This document shows positions 42,231 to 51,008 of a DNA stretch of 64,000 nucleotides, piece after piece. Location: the NCBI GenBank assembly GCA_025356275.1, contig JANXUK010000052.1, positions 1 through 64,000 on the forward strand, read 5' to 3'. Position numbers and translations under genes: made by a program. The first letter of the stretch is position 1; every line of letters starts with the position of its first letter. This stretch comes from Sphingomonadales bacterium. GTDB lineage: Bacteria > Pseudomonadota > Alphaproteobacteria > Sphingomonadales > Sphingomonadaceae. Under the pieces are notes generated by a model. The model ran no database searches. It saw only the letters and a program-made list of their open reading frames with translations, and was not told where the DNA came from.

Positions 42231-42569
42231 ATGCCGGTTGGCGCGCAACTTTCCGTCACAGATTTTCGCCAGTCGGCGCGTCATCCGGTCAATCTGCCGG
42301 TAATCGCAGAGCATCGCCGCCTGGGCGACATCAAGCTGGAGATCATCAACCTCTCGGCGCATGGCTTTATGGTGGGGGATCCGGCCGGGCTGAGCCGGGG
42401 TGAGCGCATCACTATCCGCCTGCCGCGCCTGGGTATGATCGAGGCGCATCTGATCTGGGCCTCCGAGGGCCGCGCCGGGTTCCAGTTCGAACGCATCATC
42501 CGCGCCGACGATTTCGCCGCGATGATCGAGGGCATCCAGCCGAACCCCAAATTGCGCCGGGACCGGTAA
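42231..42569 (+). CDS. PilZ domain protein
   Basis: The 112-residue single-domain protein has the c-di-GMP site: RQSARHPVNLPV (RxxxR-type motif) near residue 13 and the NLSAHGFMVG (D/NxSxxG) motif near 41, followed by strands with GERITIRLPRLGMIEAHLIWASEGRAGFQFE. Single-domain PilZ proteins bind cyclic di-GMP and act on motility or exopolysaccharide targets. The start at 42231 was chosen over an upstream in-frame ATG at 42177, which would include the palindrome. No flagellar or cellulose gene is nearby. Confidence 0.88.
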   Translation: MPVGAQLSVTDFRQSARHPVNLPVIAEHRRLGDIKLEIINLSAHGFMVGDPAGLSRGERITIRLPRLGMIEAHLIWASEGRAGFQFERIIRADDFAAMIEGIQPNPKLRRDR

Positions 42570-42661
42570 AGATCGGGGCGGCAGTCGTCGCCTGCCGGAG
42601 AGACGAGCAATCTGACCAATCATGCTTGGCAAGCCAGCCGTCACCTGCCATTCGCTGAAGC

Positions 42662-43936
42662 GTGACCAAAGCCAGAGCCTTCCCACCGACCTCCCCGCTC
42701 CATATTCCCGATTTCCGCCGCTTCTGGCTGGCCCGCTGTTGCTCGGTGATTGCGACATCGGGGATGGTCGTGATCATCGGATTTCAGCTCTATGATGTCG
42801 CCCGCCGCACCTATGGCATGAGCATCAGCCAGGCCGCGTTTCAGCTGGGCCTGCTCGGCTTCGCGCAATTCGTGCCGCTGTTCCTGCTGACCCCGGTGGC
42901 AGGTGTGGTGGCGGACCGGTTCGACCGGCGCCGCGTCGCCGCCATCGCCATGCTGATCGACACTGGAATCGCGGTGATCATGGCGCTGGCCACGCGCGCC
43001 GACGCGCTGACCCTGCCGCTGATTTTCGCGCTGGCGGCCGCGCATGGCATGGGGCGGGTGTTCATCGGCCCCTCGATCAGCGCGATCACCCCTAATATCA
43101 TCCCCACCCCGCTGCTGCCCAAGGGTATCGCACTCAGCTCGATTGCGATGCAGATCGGGACCATCGGCGGGCCGGCCCTGGCGGGGCTGTTATTCGCACA
43201 AAGTCCGCAGCTACCCTATTGGAGCGCGGCGCTGCTATTGTTGGTCGGGATATTCGGCCTGTTGCGCATCCGCCCGCTGCCTGCGTTGGCATCGAACCGC
43301 GCGGTGCATCCGCTGCGCCAGATGAAGGACGGTTTTGCCTATGTCGCGTCGGAGCGGTTTCTGCTCGGCTGTGTGACGCTGGATCTGTTCGCGGTGCTGC
43401 TGGGCGGGGCGACCGCGCTGCTGCCGGTATATGCGCGCGATATCTTGCATGTCGGCGCGCAAGGTTTGGGGCAGATGCGCGCGGCGCCGGCGCTGGGCGC
43501 TTCGCTGGTGGCGCTGATCTTCGCGGTGCGCCCGCTGGCCAGCAATGTCGGGGCCAAGATGCTATGGGCCGTGGCGGCCTATGGCGCGGCGACCATCGGC
43601 TTTGGTCTGTCGCGCAATTACGCGCTGTCGCTGGCGATGCTGGCGGCGCTGGGCGCGGCAGACATGGTTTCGGTCTATATCCGCAGCTCGCTGATCCAGC
43701 TGCGCACGCCCGATGATCGGCGGGGCCGGGTGTCGTCGATTTCGGGACTGGCGATTTCCGCCTCGAACGAACTGGGCGAGATGGAATCGGGGGTCGCCGC
43801 CGCGTTGTTCACTGCGCCGGGTGCGGTTGTATTCGGCGGCGTCGCTGCCATATTGATCACCGCGATCTACGCCTTCGCCTTTCCGGAAATCCGCCGCGCC
43901 CGCAGCTTTTCCGCCGTATCGGAGACTATGCCATGA
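42662..43936 (+). CDS. MFS transporter, EntS-like (MFS_3) family
   Basis: The 424-residue integral membrane protein has about ten to twelve helices. The family motif [22 protein letters not shown] lies between helices 2 and 3, and [23 protein letters not shown] is in the second half. Members export siderophores or drugs; the substrate here is unknown. A GTG at 42662 is the best start. The stop overlaps the ATG of cysK by four bases, so the two are co-translated. Pairing with cysK may suggest export of a sulfur metabolite, but this is only a guess. Confidence 0.82.
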   Translation: MTKARAFPPTSPLHIPDFRRFWLARCCSVIATSGMVVIIGFQLYDVARRTYGMSISQAAFQLGLLGFAQFVPLFLLTPVAGVVADRFDRRRVAAIAMLIDTGIAVIMALATRADALTLPLIFALAAAHGMGRVFIGPSISAITPNIIPTPLLPKGIALSSIAMQIGTIGGPALAGLLFAQSPQLPYWSAALLLLVGIFGLLRIRPLPALASNRAVHPLRQMKDGFAYVASERFLLGCVTLDLFAVLLGGATALLPVYARDILHVGAQGLGQMRAAPALGASLVALIFAVRPLASNVGAKMLWAVAAYGAATIGFGLSRNYALSLAMLAALGAADMVSVYIRSSLIQLRTPDDRRGRVSSISGLAISASNELGEMESGVAAALFTAPGAVVFGGVAAILITAIYAFAFPEIRRARSFSAVSETMP

Positions 43937-44850
43937 AAGCCACATCGATCCTCGCCACCATCGGCGGCACCCCGCATATCCGCCTGACGCGGCTTTTCCC
44001 CGATGCCGAAGTATGGGTCAAATGTGAGCGCGCCAACCCCGGCGGGTCGATCAAGGACCGCATCGGCCTGGCCATGATCGAGGCGGCGGAGGCCGATGGC
44101 AGCCTGAAGCCCGGCGGCACGATTATCGAACCGACCAGCGGTAACACCGGTATCGGCCTTGCCATGGTTGCGGCGGTGAAGGGTTACAAGCTCGTCCTGG
44201 TCATGCCCGAATCGATGTCGATCGAGCGTCGCCGGCTGATGCTGGCCTATGGGGCCAGCTTTGACCTGACGCCGCGGGAAAAAGGCATGAAGGGCGCGAT
44301 TGAGCGCGCCAAGGAGCTGGTCGCGCAGACCCCGGGCGCCTGGATGCCCCAACAATTCGACAATCCCGCCAATATCACCGCTCATGTCCACACCACCGCG
44401 CAGGAGATCCTGAGCGATTTTGCCGATACGCCAATCGACGCGCTGATCACCGGGGTCGGCACCGGCGGGCATCTGACCGGCTGCGCCGAGACGCTGAAGA
44501 AAGTGTGGCCGGGCATGCTGGCCTATGCGGTGGAGCCGACCTTGTCACCGGTAATCTCAGGCGGGCAGCCGGCACCTCACCCGATTCAGGGCATCGGCGC
44601 GGGCTTTGTCCCCACCAATCTCCACACCAAGGCAATCGACGGCGCGATCCAGGTTGACCCCGCCGCCGCCAAGGATTGGGCCCGCCGCTGCGCCACCGTA
44701 GAGGGCATGCTAGTCGGCATTTCGAGCGGGGCGACACTGGCCGCCATCGCGCAGAAGCTGCCCGATCTGGCGCGGGATGCGCGGGTGCTGGGCTTTAACT
44801 ACGATACCGGCGAGCGGTATCTGTCGGTGCCGGATTTCCTCCCGGAATGA
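43933..44850 (+). CDS. cysK: Cysteine synthase
   Basis: The 305-residue PLP enzyme makes cysteine from O-acetylserine and sulfide. The Schiff-base Lys is in [11 protein letters not shown] near residue 42; the substrate loop [14 protein letters not shown] near 72, phosphate-binding GTGGHLTG near 177 and GISSGA near 266 are all present. The motifs fit CysK rather than cystathionine beta-synthase, which has an added C-terminal domain. It overlaps the MFS gene upstream and the dienelactone hydrolase downstream (ATGA). Confidence 0.93.
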   Translation: MKATSILATIGGTPHIRLTRLFPDAEVWVKCERANPGGSIKDRIGLAMIEAAEADGSLKPGGTIIEPTSGNTGIGLAMVAAVKGYKLVLVMPESMSIERRRLMLAYGASFDLTPREKGMKGAIERAKELVAQTPGAWMPQQFDNPANITAHVHTTAQEILSDFADTPIDALITGVGTGGHLTGCAETLKKVWPGMLAYAVEPTLSPVISGGQPAPHPIQGIGAGFVPTNLHTKAIDGAIQVDPAAAKDWARRCATVEGMLVGISSGATLAAIAQKLPDLARDARVLGFNYDTGERYLSVPDFLPE

Positions 44851-45554
44851 GCACGCTCGAACGCATCGACTATGCCGATGGCACCACTGCGTTGACCGGT
44901 TGGCTGGCACGGCCGGTTGGCACGGCGAAGGCGGCGGTGCTGGTCTTCCCAACCATCGCCAATGTCACCCACTCCATAGTACGCCGCGCCGAAATGCTGG
45001 CGGCAGAGGGCTATCTCGCGCTGATCGGTGATTTCTATGGCGAGCCGGTTGCCGATTTCGCCGCCTCGATTCCCCTCGCGCACAAGCTGCGGGCCGATGT
45101 CGATGCGTATCGCGCCCGGCTGATCGCAGCGCTCGCGGCGCTCACCGCAATCCCGGAAGCCAAGGGGCTACCGGTGGCGGTCATCGGCTATTGCATGGGC
45201 GGTCAGGCGGCGCTCGAAGTGGCGCGCAGCGGGGCGGATATCGCCGCTGCGGTCAGTTTTCACGGCCCCCTCAACACGGGCCGCGCCGCGTTGCCCGGCG
45301 CGATCAAAGCCCGCCTGCTGATCTGCCACGGCGATGCCGACCCGCTGGTGCCGCGCGCACAAGTGCTGGGCTTTTGGGAGGAAATGGACGGCGCCGGCGC
45401 CGACTGGCACTTCCACTCCTACGCCGGCGTCCTCCATGGCTTCACCGAGCCCGGCAGCGATGCGCGCGGCATGGCGGCGCTGGGCTATGATGCCAGCGCG
45501 GACCGCCAGAGCTGGGCCGCCATGCTCGGGTTGTTCGGCGAGGTTTTCGGATAA
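44847..45554 (+). CDS. Dienelactone hydrolase family protein
   Basis: The 235-residue alpha/beta hydrolase has the Cys-Asp-His triad of dienelactone hydrolases: nucleophile Cys in [14 protein letters not shown] near residue 115, Asp in [12 protein letters not shown] near 165 and His in [13 protein letters not shown] near 197. Classic members cleave dienelactone in chlorocatechol degradation, but many act on other lactones and esters. No aromatic-degradation gene is nearby. It overlaps cysK by four bases (ATGA) and ends five bases from the convergent acyl-CoA dehydrogenase gene. Confidence 0.88.
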   Translation: MSTLERIDYADGTTALTGWLARPVGTAKAAVLVFPTIANVTHSIVRRAEMLAAEGYLALIGDFYGEPVADFAASIPLAHKLRADVDAYRARLIAALAALTAIPEAKGLPVAVIGYCMGGQAALEVARSGADIAAAVSFHGPLNTGRAALPGAIKARLLICHGDADPLVPRAQVLGFWEEMDGAGADWHFHSYAGVLHGFTEPGSDARGMAALGYDASADRQSWAAMLGLFGEVFG

Positions 45555-45558
45555 AGCC

Positions 45559-47349
45559 CTAGCCGAACGCCTCCGCCGGCAACGCCATCATCGCCTCCGC
45601 CCCGGCCTCGATCTTGCGGCGCAAGGCCCCCGCATCGGGCAAAAACCGCTCGGCATAGTACCGCGCCGTAATGAGCTTGGCCTCGTAGAAAGCCTTATCG
45701 CCTTCGCCCGAAGCAAGGCCCGCCGCCGCCACCTTACCCATGCGCAGCCACATCAGCCCCAGCGCCACAATCCCGGTGATCGTCATATAGGCATAGGCCC
45801 CCGCACCGGCATTGTTGGGATGACCCTGCGCATTTTGCATCAGCCACAGCGTCGCCGCCTTCAGCTCGCCATTGGCCTTGGCGACTTTCCCGGCAATCGC
45901 CGTCAGCCCCTCTGGCGCGCCGGCGCATTCGGCATCGACCTCGGCAAAGAATGCCGCAATCGCGCGTCCGCCGTTGCCGCCCAGCTTGCGCCCGACAAGG
46001 TCCATCGCCTGAACCCCGTTGGCGCCCTCATAGATCATCGCGATCCGGGCATCGCGCACAAATTGGTCCATGCCGTTCTCGACGATATAGCCGTGCCCGC
46101 CCCAGATCTGCTGCATATCGGTCGCCACCGCATAGCCGCGGTCGCTGCCATAACCCTTGATCACCGGGGTCAGCAGCCCGATCATGTCGTCCGCCGCCGC
46201 ACGTTCCTCAGCCGTCGCCGCCGCATGCGCCAGATCCACTTGCAACCCCAGCCACAGCGCCAGCGCGCGCAGGCCCTCGATCGTTGCCTTGGCATCCATC
46301 AGCATCCGCCGCACGTCGGGGTGGACAATCAGCGGATCGGCCTTTTGCGTCGGGTCCGCCGAACCAGTCAGCGCCCGCCCCTGCCGCCGTTCCTTGGCAT
46401 AGGACGCGCCGTTCTGATACGCGACCTCGCCCTGCGCCACGCCCTGCAACCCCACGCCCAACCGCGCCGCGTTCATCATCACGAACATCGCGGCCAGGCC
46501 CTTGTTCTCAGGCCCGACCATCCAGCCAGTCGCTCCATCATAATTCATCACGCAGGTGGCATTGCCGTGGATGCCCATCTTGTGCTCGATCGCGCCGCAG
46601 GAGACCGCGTTGCGCGCGCCCAGCGTGCCGTCCTCATTGACCATCACCTTGGGCACCAGAAACAGCGAAATACCCTTCGACGATTTGGGTGCGCCGGGGG
46701 TTTTGGCCAGAACGAGATGGATGATATTGTCGGTCAGGTCATGCTCGCCCGCCGAGATGAAGATCTTTGTGCCGGTGATGGCGTAGCTACCATCCAGCTG
46801 CGGCACCGCGCGGGTGCGGATCAGGCCGAGGTCTGTGCCGCAATGCGGTTCGGTCAGGTTCATCGTGCCCAGCCACTCGCCCGCCACCATCTTCGGTAAA
46901 TATTTGGCCTTGAGCGTATCCGATCCGGCGACGGTGATCGCCGCGATCGCGCCGTTGGTCAGGCCCGGATACATCGCGAACGACTGATTCGCCGCCGCCA
47001 GATATTCCTCGAACACGAAGCCCATCACATGCGGCAGGCCCTGCCCGCCCTGCGCCTCGGGTACCGACAGCGCGCCCCAGCCGCCTTCGCGGTATTTTCC
47101 AAAGGCCTCGCGGAAACCGGCGGGAGTCGAAACGCTGCCATCGGGATGGCGGGTGCAACCCTCGGCATCGCCCGACAGGTTGAGCGGCGCCGCGACCTCC
47201 TCGCAGAAGCGCGCAGCCTCCTCGATTACCGCGTCGGTCAGGTCGGTCGTCGCGCTCTCGAAGCCCGGCAGATGCGCGAAGGATTCGAGCCGCAGCACCT
47301 CATTGAGGATGAATTTGGTGTCACGGGTCGGGGCCTGATAGATTGGCAT
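45559..47349 (-). CDS. Acyl-CoA dehydrogenase
   Basis: The 596-residue flavoprotein matches the long FadE/DmdC-type acyl-CoA dehydrogenases. It has an N-terminal extension ([15 protein letters not shown]), the FAD motif [43 protein letters not shown], and the catalytic-region [27 protein letters not shown] type segment [20 protein letters not shown]. The C-terminal dimerisation domain is complete. It would oxidise an acyl-CoA to the enoyl-CoA. The adjacent MerR gene and its LiuR-like operator suggest control by acyl-CoA or branched-chain amino-acid breakdown. Confidence 0.9.
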   Translation of the reverse strand: [596 protein letters not shown]

Positions 47350-47373
47350 GGCGGTGTCCTTTGGTCAGGTGGT

Positions 47374-47808
47374 TTATGGCAGATCGAGCTGCTCGATCCG
47401 CGCGACAAATCCGGCAAGTTCGGCAATGGCGCCGTCTATGTCGGCGCGCTGACGGGTCAGCTGGACGAGCCGTTCGCGGCATTTACCCAGCGCCACGCGG
47501 CGCTGCTCGACCCGCCCGTCGCCCAGATCATAGAGGTCGATCATCTCGCGGATCTCGCCAAGGCTGAAGCCCACGTTGCGCGCGCGGATGATCCACGCCA
47601 ACCGCGCGCGATCTCGCCGCGAGTAAATTCGCGCCGCGCCGGCCCGCCGCGGTGCGATCAGGCCTTCGTCCTCGTAAAACCGCAGTGCGCGGTGGGTGAC
47701 GGCAAATTCGCCCGCCAGTTCGGCTATCGTGTATCTCTCCCGCGCCCGGGCATCGGGCAGGTCGACATGCGCCCCCGGGGGCGCAGAATTGGAGGGAGCG
47801 TAGACCAC
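47374..47808 (-). CDS. MerR family regulator, LiuR-like
   Basis: From a GTG at 47808 the protein is 144 residues. The MerR helix-turn-helix and wing show RYTIAELAGEFAVTHRALRFYEDEGLIAPRRAGAARIYSRRDRARLAWIIRARNVGFSLGEIREMIDLY, the pattern of the LiuR group that controls acyl-CoA catabolism. A coiled-coil dimerisation helix follows. No metal-binding Cys pair is evident. The frame is open another 60 bases into hisI, but that part would cover the operator, so the shorter start is preferred. It precedes the acyl-CoA dehydrogenase gene, probably as its regulator. Confidence 0.85.
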   Translation of the reverse strand: MVYAPSNSAPPGAHVDLPDARARERYTIAELAGEFAVTHRALRFYEDEGLIAPRRAGAARIYSRRDRARLAWIIRARNVGFSLGEIREMIDLYDLGDGRVEQRRVALGKCRERLVQLTRQRADIDGAIAELAGFVARIEQLDLP

Positions 47809-47827
47809 CCCGTCGAAATAGCTTCCC

Positions 47828-47843
47828 TTTACGTAAACGTCAA
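47828..47843. promoter_or_regulatory. LiuR-like operator in front of the MerR gene
   Basis: TTTACGTAAACGTCAA (reverse complement TTGACGTTTACGTAAA) is an imperfect palindrome. It resembles the sites reported for MerR-family LiuR regulators of fatty-acid and branched-chain amino-acid use. It lies 19 bases before the GTG start and overlaps the TGA stop of hisI (47840-47842), so regulator promoter and hisI end share the same DNA. Confidence 0.6.
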
Positions 47844-48217
47844 TCCGTAACCGGCACCAGCATGTCACCGTCCAGCCGCCGATAGAAACAGCTCACCGCC
47901 CCGGTATGGCAGGCCGGCCCCGCCGGATCGACCATCAACACCAGCGCATCCGAATCGCAATCGACGCGAATCTCCCGCACCCGCAGGAAATGCCCGCTGC
48001 TCTCCCCCTTGAGCCACAGCCGCCCGCGCGACCGCGAGTGGAAATGTGCCAACCCGCTGGCGCGCGTCTTGGCCAGAGCCTCCGCATCCATGAATGCCAC
48101 CATCAGCACCGCGCCGCTGACGGCATCCACCGCAATCGCGGTCAACAGCCCCGCCGCATCGAAGCGCGGCACGAAGGTGGCGGCGCCATCCGCCGAAACA
48201 GTAGGTTTATCGGACAT
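47840..48217 (-). CDS. hisI: Phosphoribosyl-AMP cyclohydrolase
   Basis: The 125-residue enzyme opens the purine ring of PR-AMP in histidine synthesis. It shows LMVAFMDAEALAKTRASGLAHFHSRSRGRLWLKGESSGHFLRV, the metal-binding Asp/Cys cluster DCDSDALVLMV, and the zinc Cys pair in CHTGAVSCFYRR. It is the stand-alone HisI type without a HisE domain. No other his gene is nearby. The downstream MerR gene begins just past its stop, and the operator overlaps it. Confidence 0.95.
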   Translation of the reverse strand: MSDKPTVSADGAATFVPRFDAAGLLTAIAVDAVSGAVLMVAFMDAEALAKTRASGLAHFHSRSRGRLWLKGESSGHFLRVREIRVDCDSDALVLMVDPAGPACHTGAVSCFYRRLDGDMLVPVTD

Positions 48218-48658
48218 TCGGCGTGTTCCCCGTCATCGGCCATCATCATCGGCGATGTTGCAGGATAACCACATATGCGGGCCAAAATCCACCATCGGGC
48301 GCAATGCCGCTTATCAATTCCGCATTTGAATGACATTGCATCGTCAGCGGCCTTTCAGGGTCCGCCAGCCGAACCATCGGCGCTTCATGCGTCAGGGTTC
48401 AGGGAAAATGCAGTCAGGCACCAAGTGCCGGCTGTTCCATGAGGGACAGGTGGGCATCTGCTATACGCAGGCGCCATTCGGACGCGGCGGATTGGCCCTG
48501 TGCCAGTCCGCGCGGCAGAAACACCCACGATTTTCGTCAGAAAAGCGCCCGTGGCGAACGCTACGGGCGCTTTTTTGTGCTTGCGCAGTTTTTTGTGCCC
48601 TCACCGGATAAAACCCGTAAAGCGGTCCGCGCAATGCACGACGTGAGGGACGCCGACG
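48218..48658. other. Gene-free interval, possible non-coding RNA
   Basis: No convincing protein is encoded. A 93-codon plus-strand frame exists, but it runs through a strong terminator hairpin and is not protein-like. The stretch before that hairpin contains several G+C-rich short inverted repeats (for example GGCACC AAGT GCC around 48420-48436). A small RNA ending at the terminator is therefore possible; no known RNA family was recognised. Confidence 0.3.
48541..48576 (+). terminator. Strong intrinsic terminator with 12-bp stem
   Basis: AAAAGCGCCCGT (48541-48552) pairs perfectly with ACGGGCGCTTTT, followed by further Ts. It is about 320 bases from hisI and 80 bases before DUF1003, so it ends a plus-strand transcript from the gene-free interval rather than a coding gene. 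It can also work in reverse because the upstream side is A-rich. Confidence 0.8.
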
Positions 48659-49213
48659 ATGACCCCAATCCAGACCACCCGGCATTTCATCAATGAGGCC
48701 GAAGAATCGATGCTGCATGAGATGCGCGTGCTGCGCCGGGCGCAGCGGATGCACCTGCACAACGCGCCGACGCCGGTTCCCGGCACGACCAACCTGACCG
48801 TCGGCCAGCGCATCGCCGATACGGTGGCGGCCACGATGGGATCGTGGCGTTTCATCATCATTCAGTCGGCGCTTTTGCTGGCGTGGATCGCGCTGAACAT
48901 CACCGCCTGGGTTCAGCATTGGGACCCGTATCCGTTCATCCTGCTCAATCTGGCGCTGTCATTCCAGGCGGCCTATGCGGCCCCCTTCATCATGATGAGC
49001 CAGAACCGCCAGCAGGACATCGATCGCGAGGCCGCCGAAAGCGACTACAAGATCAACATCAAGGCCGAGCTGGAGATCGAGCTTGTCCACCAGAAGCTGG
49101 ACCATTTGCGGGAGAGCGAGATGCTGCAACTGACCGGCGCGGTTGCCGAGCTGACCCAGCTGCTCCACGACACCCGCGCCGAACTGACCCAATTGCGCGC
49201 CACGCGTACCTAG
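48659..49213 (+). CDS. DUF1003 family membrane protein
   Basis: The 184-residue protein has the DUF1003 pattern: RIADTVAATMGSWRFIIIQSALLLAWIALNI (helix 1), DPYPFILLNLALSFQAAYAAPFIMMSQNRQQDIDRE (helix 2 with the conserved loop), and a long C-terminal coiled coil from about residue 125. The function is unknown. Its start context has GAGGGA at 48645-48650, partly paired to CCCTCAC at 48598-48604. Its TAG stop is the first triplet of a palindromic repeat at 49211-49250. Confidence 0.88.
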   Translation: MTPIQTTRHFINEAEESMLHEMRVLRRAQRMHLHNAPTPVPGTTNLTVGQRIADTVAATMGSWRFIIIQSALLLAWIALNITAWVQHWDPYPFILLNLALSFQAAYAAPFIMMSQNRQQDIDREAAESDYKINIKAELEIELVHQKLDHLRESEMLQLTGAVAELTQLLHDTRAELTQLRATRT

Positions 49214-49314
49214 AGAATGATGCGATAAACCAGAATAACATCATGCTCTAGAGTCTTTGTTTTCGCATCGTTTAATGCCAAATAGCGGTTCCCACTTTTG
49301 GGTAAGATGCTCTA
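49211..49314. repeat. Two palindromic repeat units (copy B) between DUF1003 and comF
   Basis: The first unit (49211-49250) is an imperfect palindrome, TAGAGAATGATG against CATCATGCTCTA, whose first TAG is the DUF1003 stop. The second (49253-49314) is copy B of the repeat at 20293-20355: read on the minus strand it starts TAGAGC, contains CAAAAGTGGGAACCGC and ends TTAAACGATGCGA. Its TAG is the comF stop. Both units are close in form to alphaproteobacterial intergenic repeats. Confidence 0.85.
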
Positions 49315-50106
49315 AACTGCGGGGAGCACGCCGCCGGCCACCCGCGCGAAACACGCGACCCGCACCCGCTCCACCCCGGCGGTGCGCAGCGCGGCGATGC
49401 AGGCGTTGCTGGTCGCGCCGCTGGTCAGCACATCGTCGACCAGCACCACCTTCGCCCCTGCCAGCCGCGCCGACCGGCGGGGATTCGCGGCGAACGCCCC
49501 GTCCAGCACTGCCGCCCGCGCCTCCCCACCCAATCCGCCCAGCGAAACCGTCCGCCGCCGCCGCACCAACGCATCGACGACCACCGCCGCCCCGGTCAGC
49601 CCGGCCAGCTCGTCCGCCAGCAGCGCCGATTGATTGTACCCCCGCCCCCACAACCGCCAGCGATGCAGCGGCACCGGCACCAGCAACCAGCCCCCGTTCA
49701 GCCAGCCCTCGTCCAGCCAGCCCCCGTCCAGCCAGCCGCCGCCGACCTGCAATCGCGCCGCCATCATCCGTGCCAGCAAAGGCGCCAACGCCACCCGTCC
49801 GCCATGCTTGAACGCCAGCACCAGCTGCCGCGACGCCTCATTATACAGCGTGGCAGCGGCGATCCCGTCATGCGCCGGGGGCTGCGCGGCGCAGGCGACG
49901 CAGGTCATGCCGGCCGCGCGCCCATCGATAAACGGCGCCTGACACAGGCGGCACGCCGGGCTCCCAGGAAACGCCAGCTCACCCCAGCACGCGCCGCACA
50001 GCCCCCCGGCCTGCGCCAACCACCCGCCGCATAACGAACAGCGCGGCGGATAGATCAGGTCGATCACCGGGCTTAGCCCTTCGGTCAGGGCGTCGCGCAG
50101 GGCCAT
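49312..50106 (-). CDS. comF: ComF family phosphoribosyltransferase-like protein
   Basis: The 264-residue protein has the N-terminal double zinc finger (CSLCGG, CGAC, CRLC, CVAC) and the PRTase domain with the PRPP loop VVLVDDVLTSGATSNACIAAL near residue 215. ComF proteins take part in DNA uptake or processing in naturally competent bacteria. A run of pentapeptides (GGWLD, GGWLD, EGWLN, GGWLL) near residues 120-140 is unusual and comes from a 15-bp tandem repeat. The stop codon lies in repeat copy B. Divergent from the methyltransferase gene. Confidence 0.9.
   Translation of the reverse strand: MALRDALTEGLSPVIDLIYPPRCSLCGGWLAQAGGLCGACWGELAFPGSPACRLCQAPFIDGRAAGMTCVACAAQPPAHDGIAAATLYNEASRQLVLAFKHGGRVALAPLLARMMAARLQVGGGWLDGGWLDEGWLNGGWLLVPVPLHRWRLWGRGYNQSALLADELAGLTGAAVVVDALVRRRRTVSLGGLGGEARAAVLDGAFAANPRRSARLAGAKVVLVDDVLTSGATSNACIAALRTAGVERVRVACFARVAGGVLPAV
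49687..49746. repeat. Four-unit 15-bp tandem repeat inside comF
   Basis: Four head-to-tail units, CCAGCCCCCGTTCAG, CCAGCCCTCGTCCAG, CCAGCCCCCGTCCAG and CCAGCCGCCGCCGAC, span 49687-49746. They encode the GGWLD-type pentapeptides of ComF on the minus strand. The period is a multiple of three, so expansion or loss keeps the frame. Confidence 0.9.
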
Positions 50107-50179
50107 CGCGTCACCATAGCCAGCCCGCCCCGCGCCGCAAGTTCTTGCGCATCCCCGCCCGGCGCGGCAGGGCGCTGAT

Positions 50180-50947
50180 GTGAATGCGCCCGCCCCACCG
50201 CTGATCTTCGCCCCCGTCCGGCGCATTGCAGCGCGCCGTCGGATGCTGGCGTTGCAAACCCGGTCCAATGCCGCGCGCTATATCGCCGATGACATGGCCG
50301 AGGATGTCATCGAGCGGCTTGCGTTCCTGCGCCACGCGCCGGCCCGCGCGCTCCTGATCGGCGACACCACCGGCGCGCTTGCCGCGTTTCTTGCGCCGAC
50401 CTGCGAGGTGATCCGCGCCGATCCGGCGGGCGGCCCGGGCCTGCTGGCGCTGGACGAGGAGCGCCCGTGTAACGTCGGCCCGTTCGACCTTATCGCCAGC
50501 CTTGGCACGCTCGATACCGTCAACGACCTCCCCGGCGCGCTGATCCACCTGCGCGCCGCCCTCGGTGCCGGGGGCCTGCTGATCGCCACCTTCATGGCCG
50601 CCGGCTCGCTGCCGGTCCTGCGCAGCGCCATGCTCGCCGCGGACGGCGACCGCCCGGCGCCGCGTCTGCACCCGATGGTCGATGTTCGCGCCGGCGGGCA
50701 ATTGCTGCAACGCGCCGGGCTGGCGAACCCGGTCGCCGATGCACGCGGCCTCGATGTCAGCTTCCGCAGTCTCGCCGTGCTGATCGCCGATTTGCGGGCG
50801 CAGGGCCTCACCAACGTGCTGGCCCGCCCCGGCCCCCCACTAAGCCGCCATCAATACGCCGCAGCCAAAGCCCATTTCGTCAAAGCCGGCGACGGCCAGC
50901 GCACCACCGAACATTTCGAAATCCTTACTCTCAGCGGCTGGCGCTAG
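50180..50947 (+). CDS. Methyltransferase-domain protein (BioC/NDUFAF5-like)
   Basis: The 255-residue protein starts with a GTG at 50180 and continues APPLIFAPVRRIAARRRMLALQTRSNAARYIADDMAEDVIERLAFL, the pattern of alphaproteobacterial BioC-like and NDUFAF5-like methyltransferases. A weakened SAM loop (LLIGDTTGALAAFLAP) follows, then FDLIASLGTLDTVNDLPGALIHLRAALGAGGLLIATFM. The DxG of the SAM motif is present only in altered form. The role is uncertain: in NDUFAF5 it is hydroxylation or assembly of complex I, in BioC biotin synthesis. It is divergent from comF across 73 bases. Confidence 0.8.
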   Translation: MNAPAPPLIFAPVRRIAARRRMLALQTRSNAARYIADDMAEDVIERLAFLRHAPARALLIGDTTGALAAFLAPTCEVIRADPAGGPGLLALDEERPCNVGPFDLIASLGTLDTVNDLPGALIHLRAALGAGGLLIATFMAAGSLPVLRSAMLAADGDRPAPRLHPMVDVRAGGQLLQRAGLANPVADARGLDVSFRSLAVLIADLRAQGLTNVLARPGPPLSRHQYAAAKAHFVKAGDGQRTTEHFEILTLSGWR

Positions 50948-51008
50948 TTTCTGTTGTCGCATCGCTTAATGCCAAAAACCGGTTCGCACTTTTTGCCATC
51001 ACGCTCTA
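50948..51008 (-). repeat. Intergenic palindromic repeat, copy C
   Basis: Read on the minus strand it begins TAGAGCGTGATGG, contains AAAAAGTGCGAACCGG and TTTTTGGCATTAAGCGATGC, and ends near CGACAAC. The first TAG is the ppdK stop. It abuts the stop of the methyltransferase gene on its other side. Same family and same orientation relative to the gene as copies A and B. Confidence 0.85.

Noticed and set aside
48330-48611. A 93-codon plus-strand frame before DUF1003
   Set aside because: It runs through the strong terminator at 48541-48576 and has no recognisable protein pattern or good start context.
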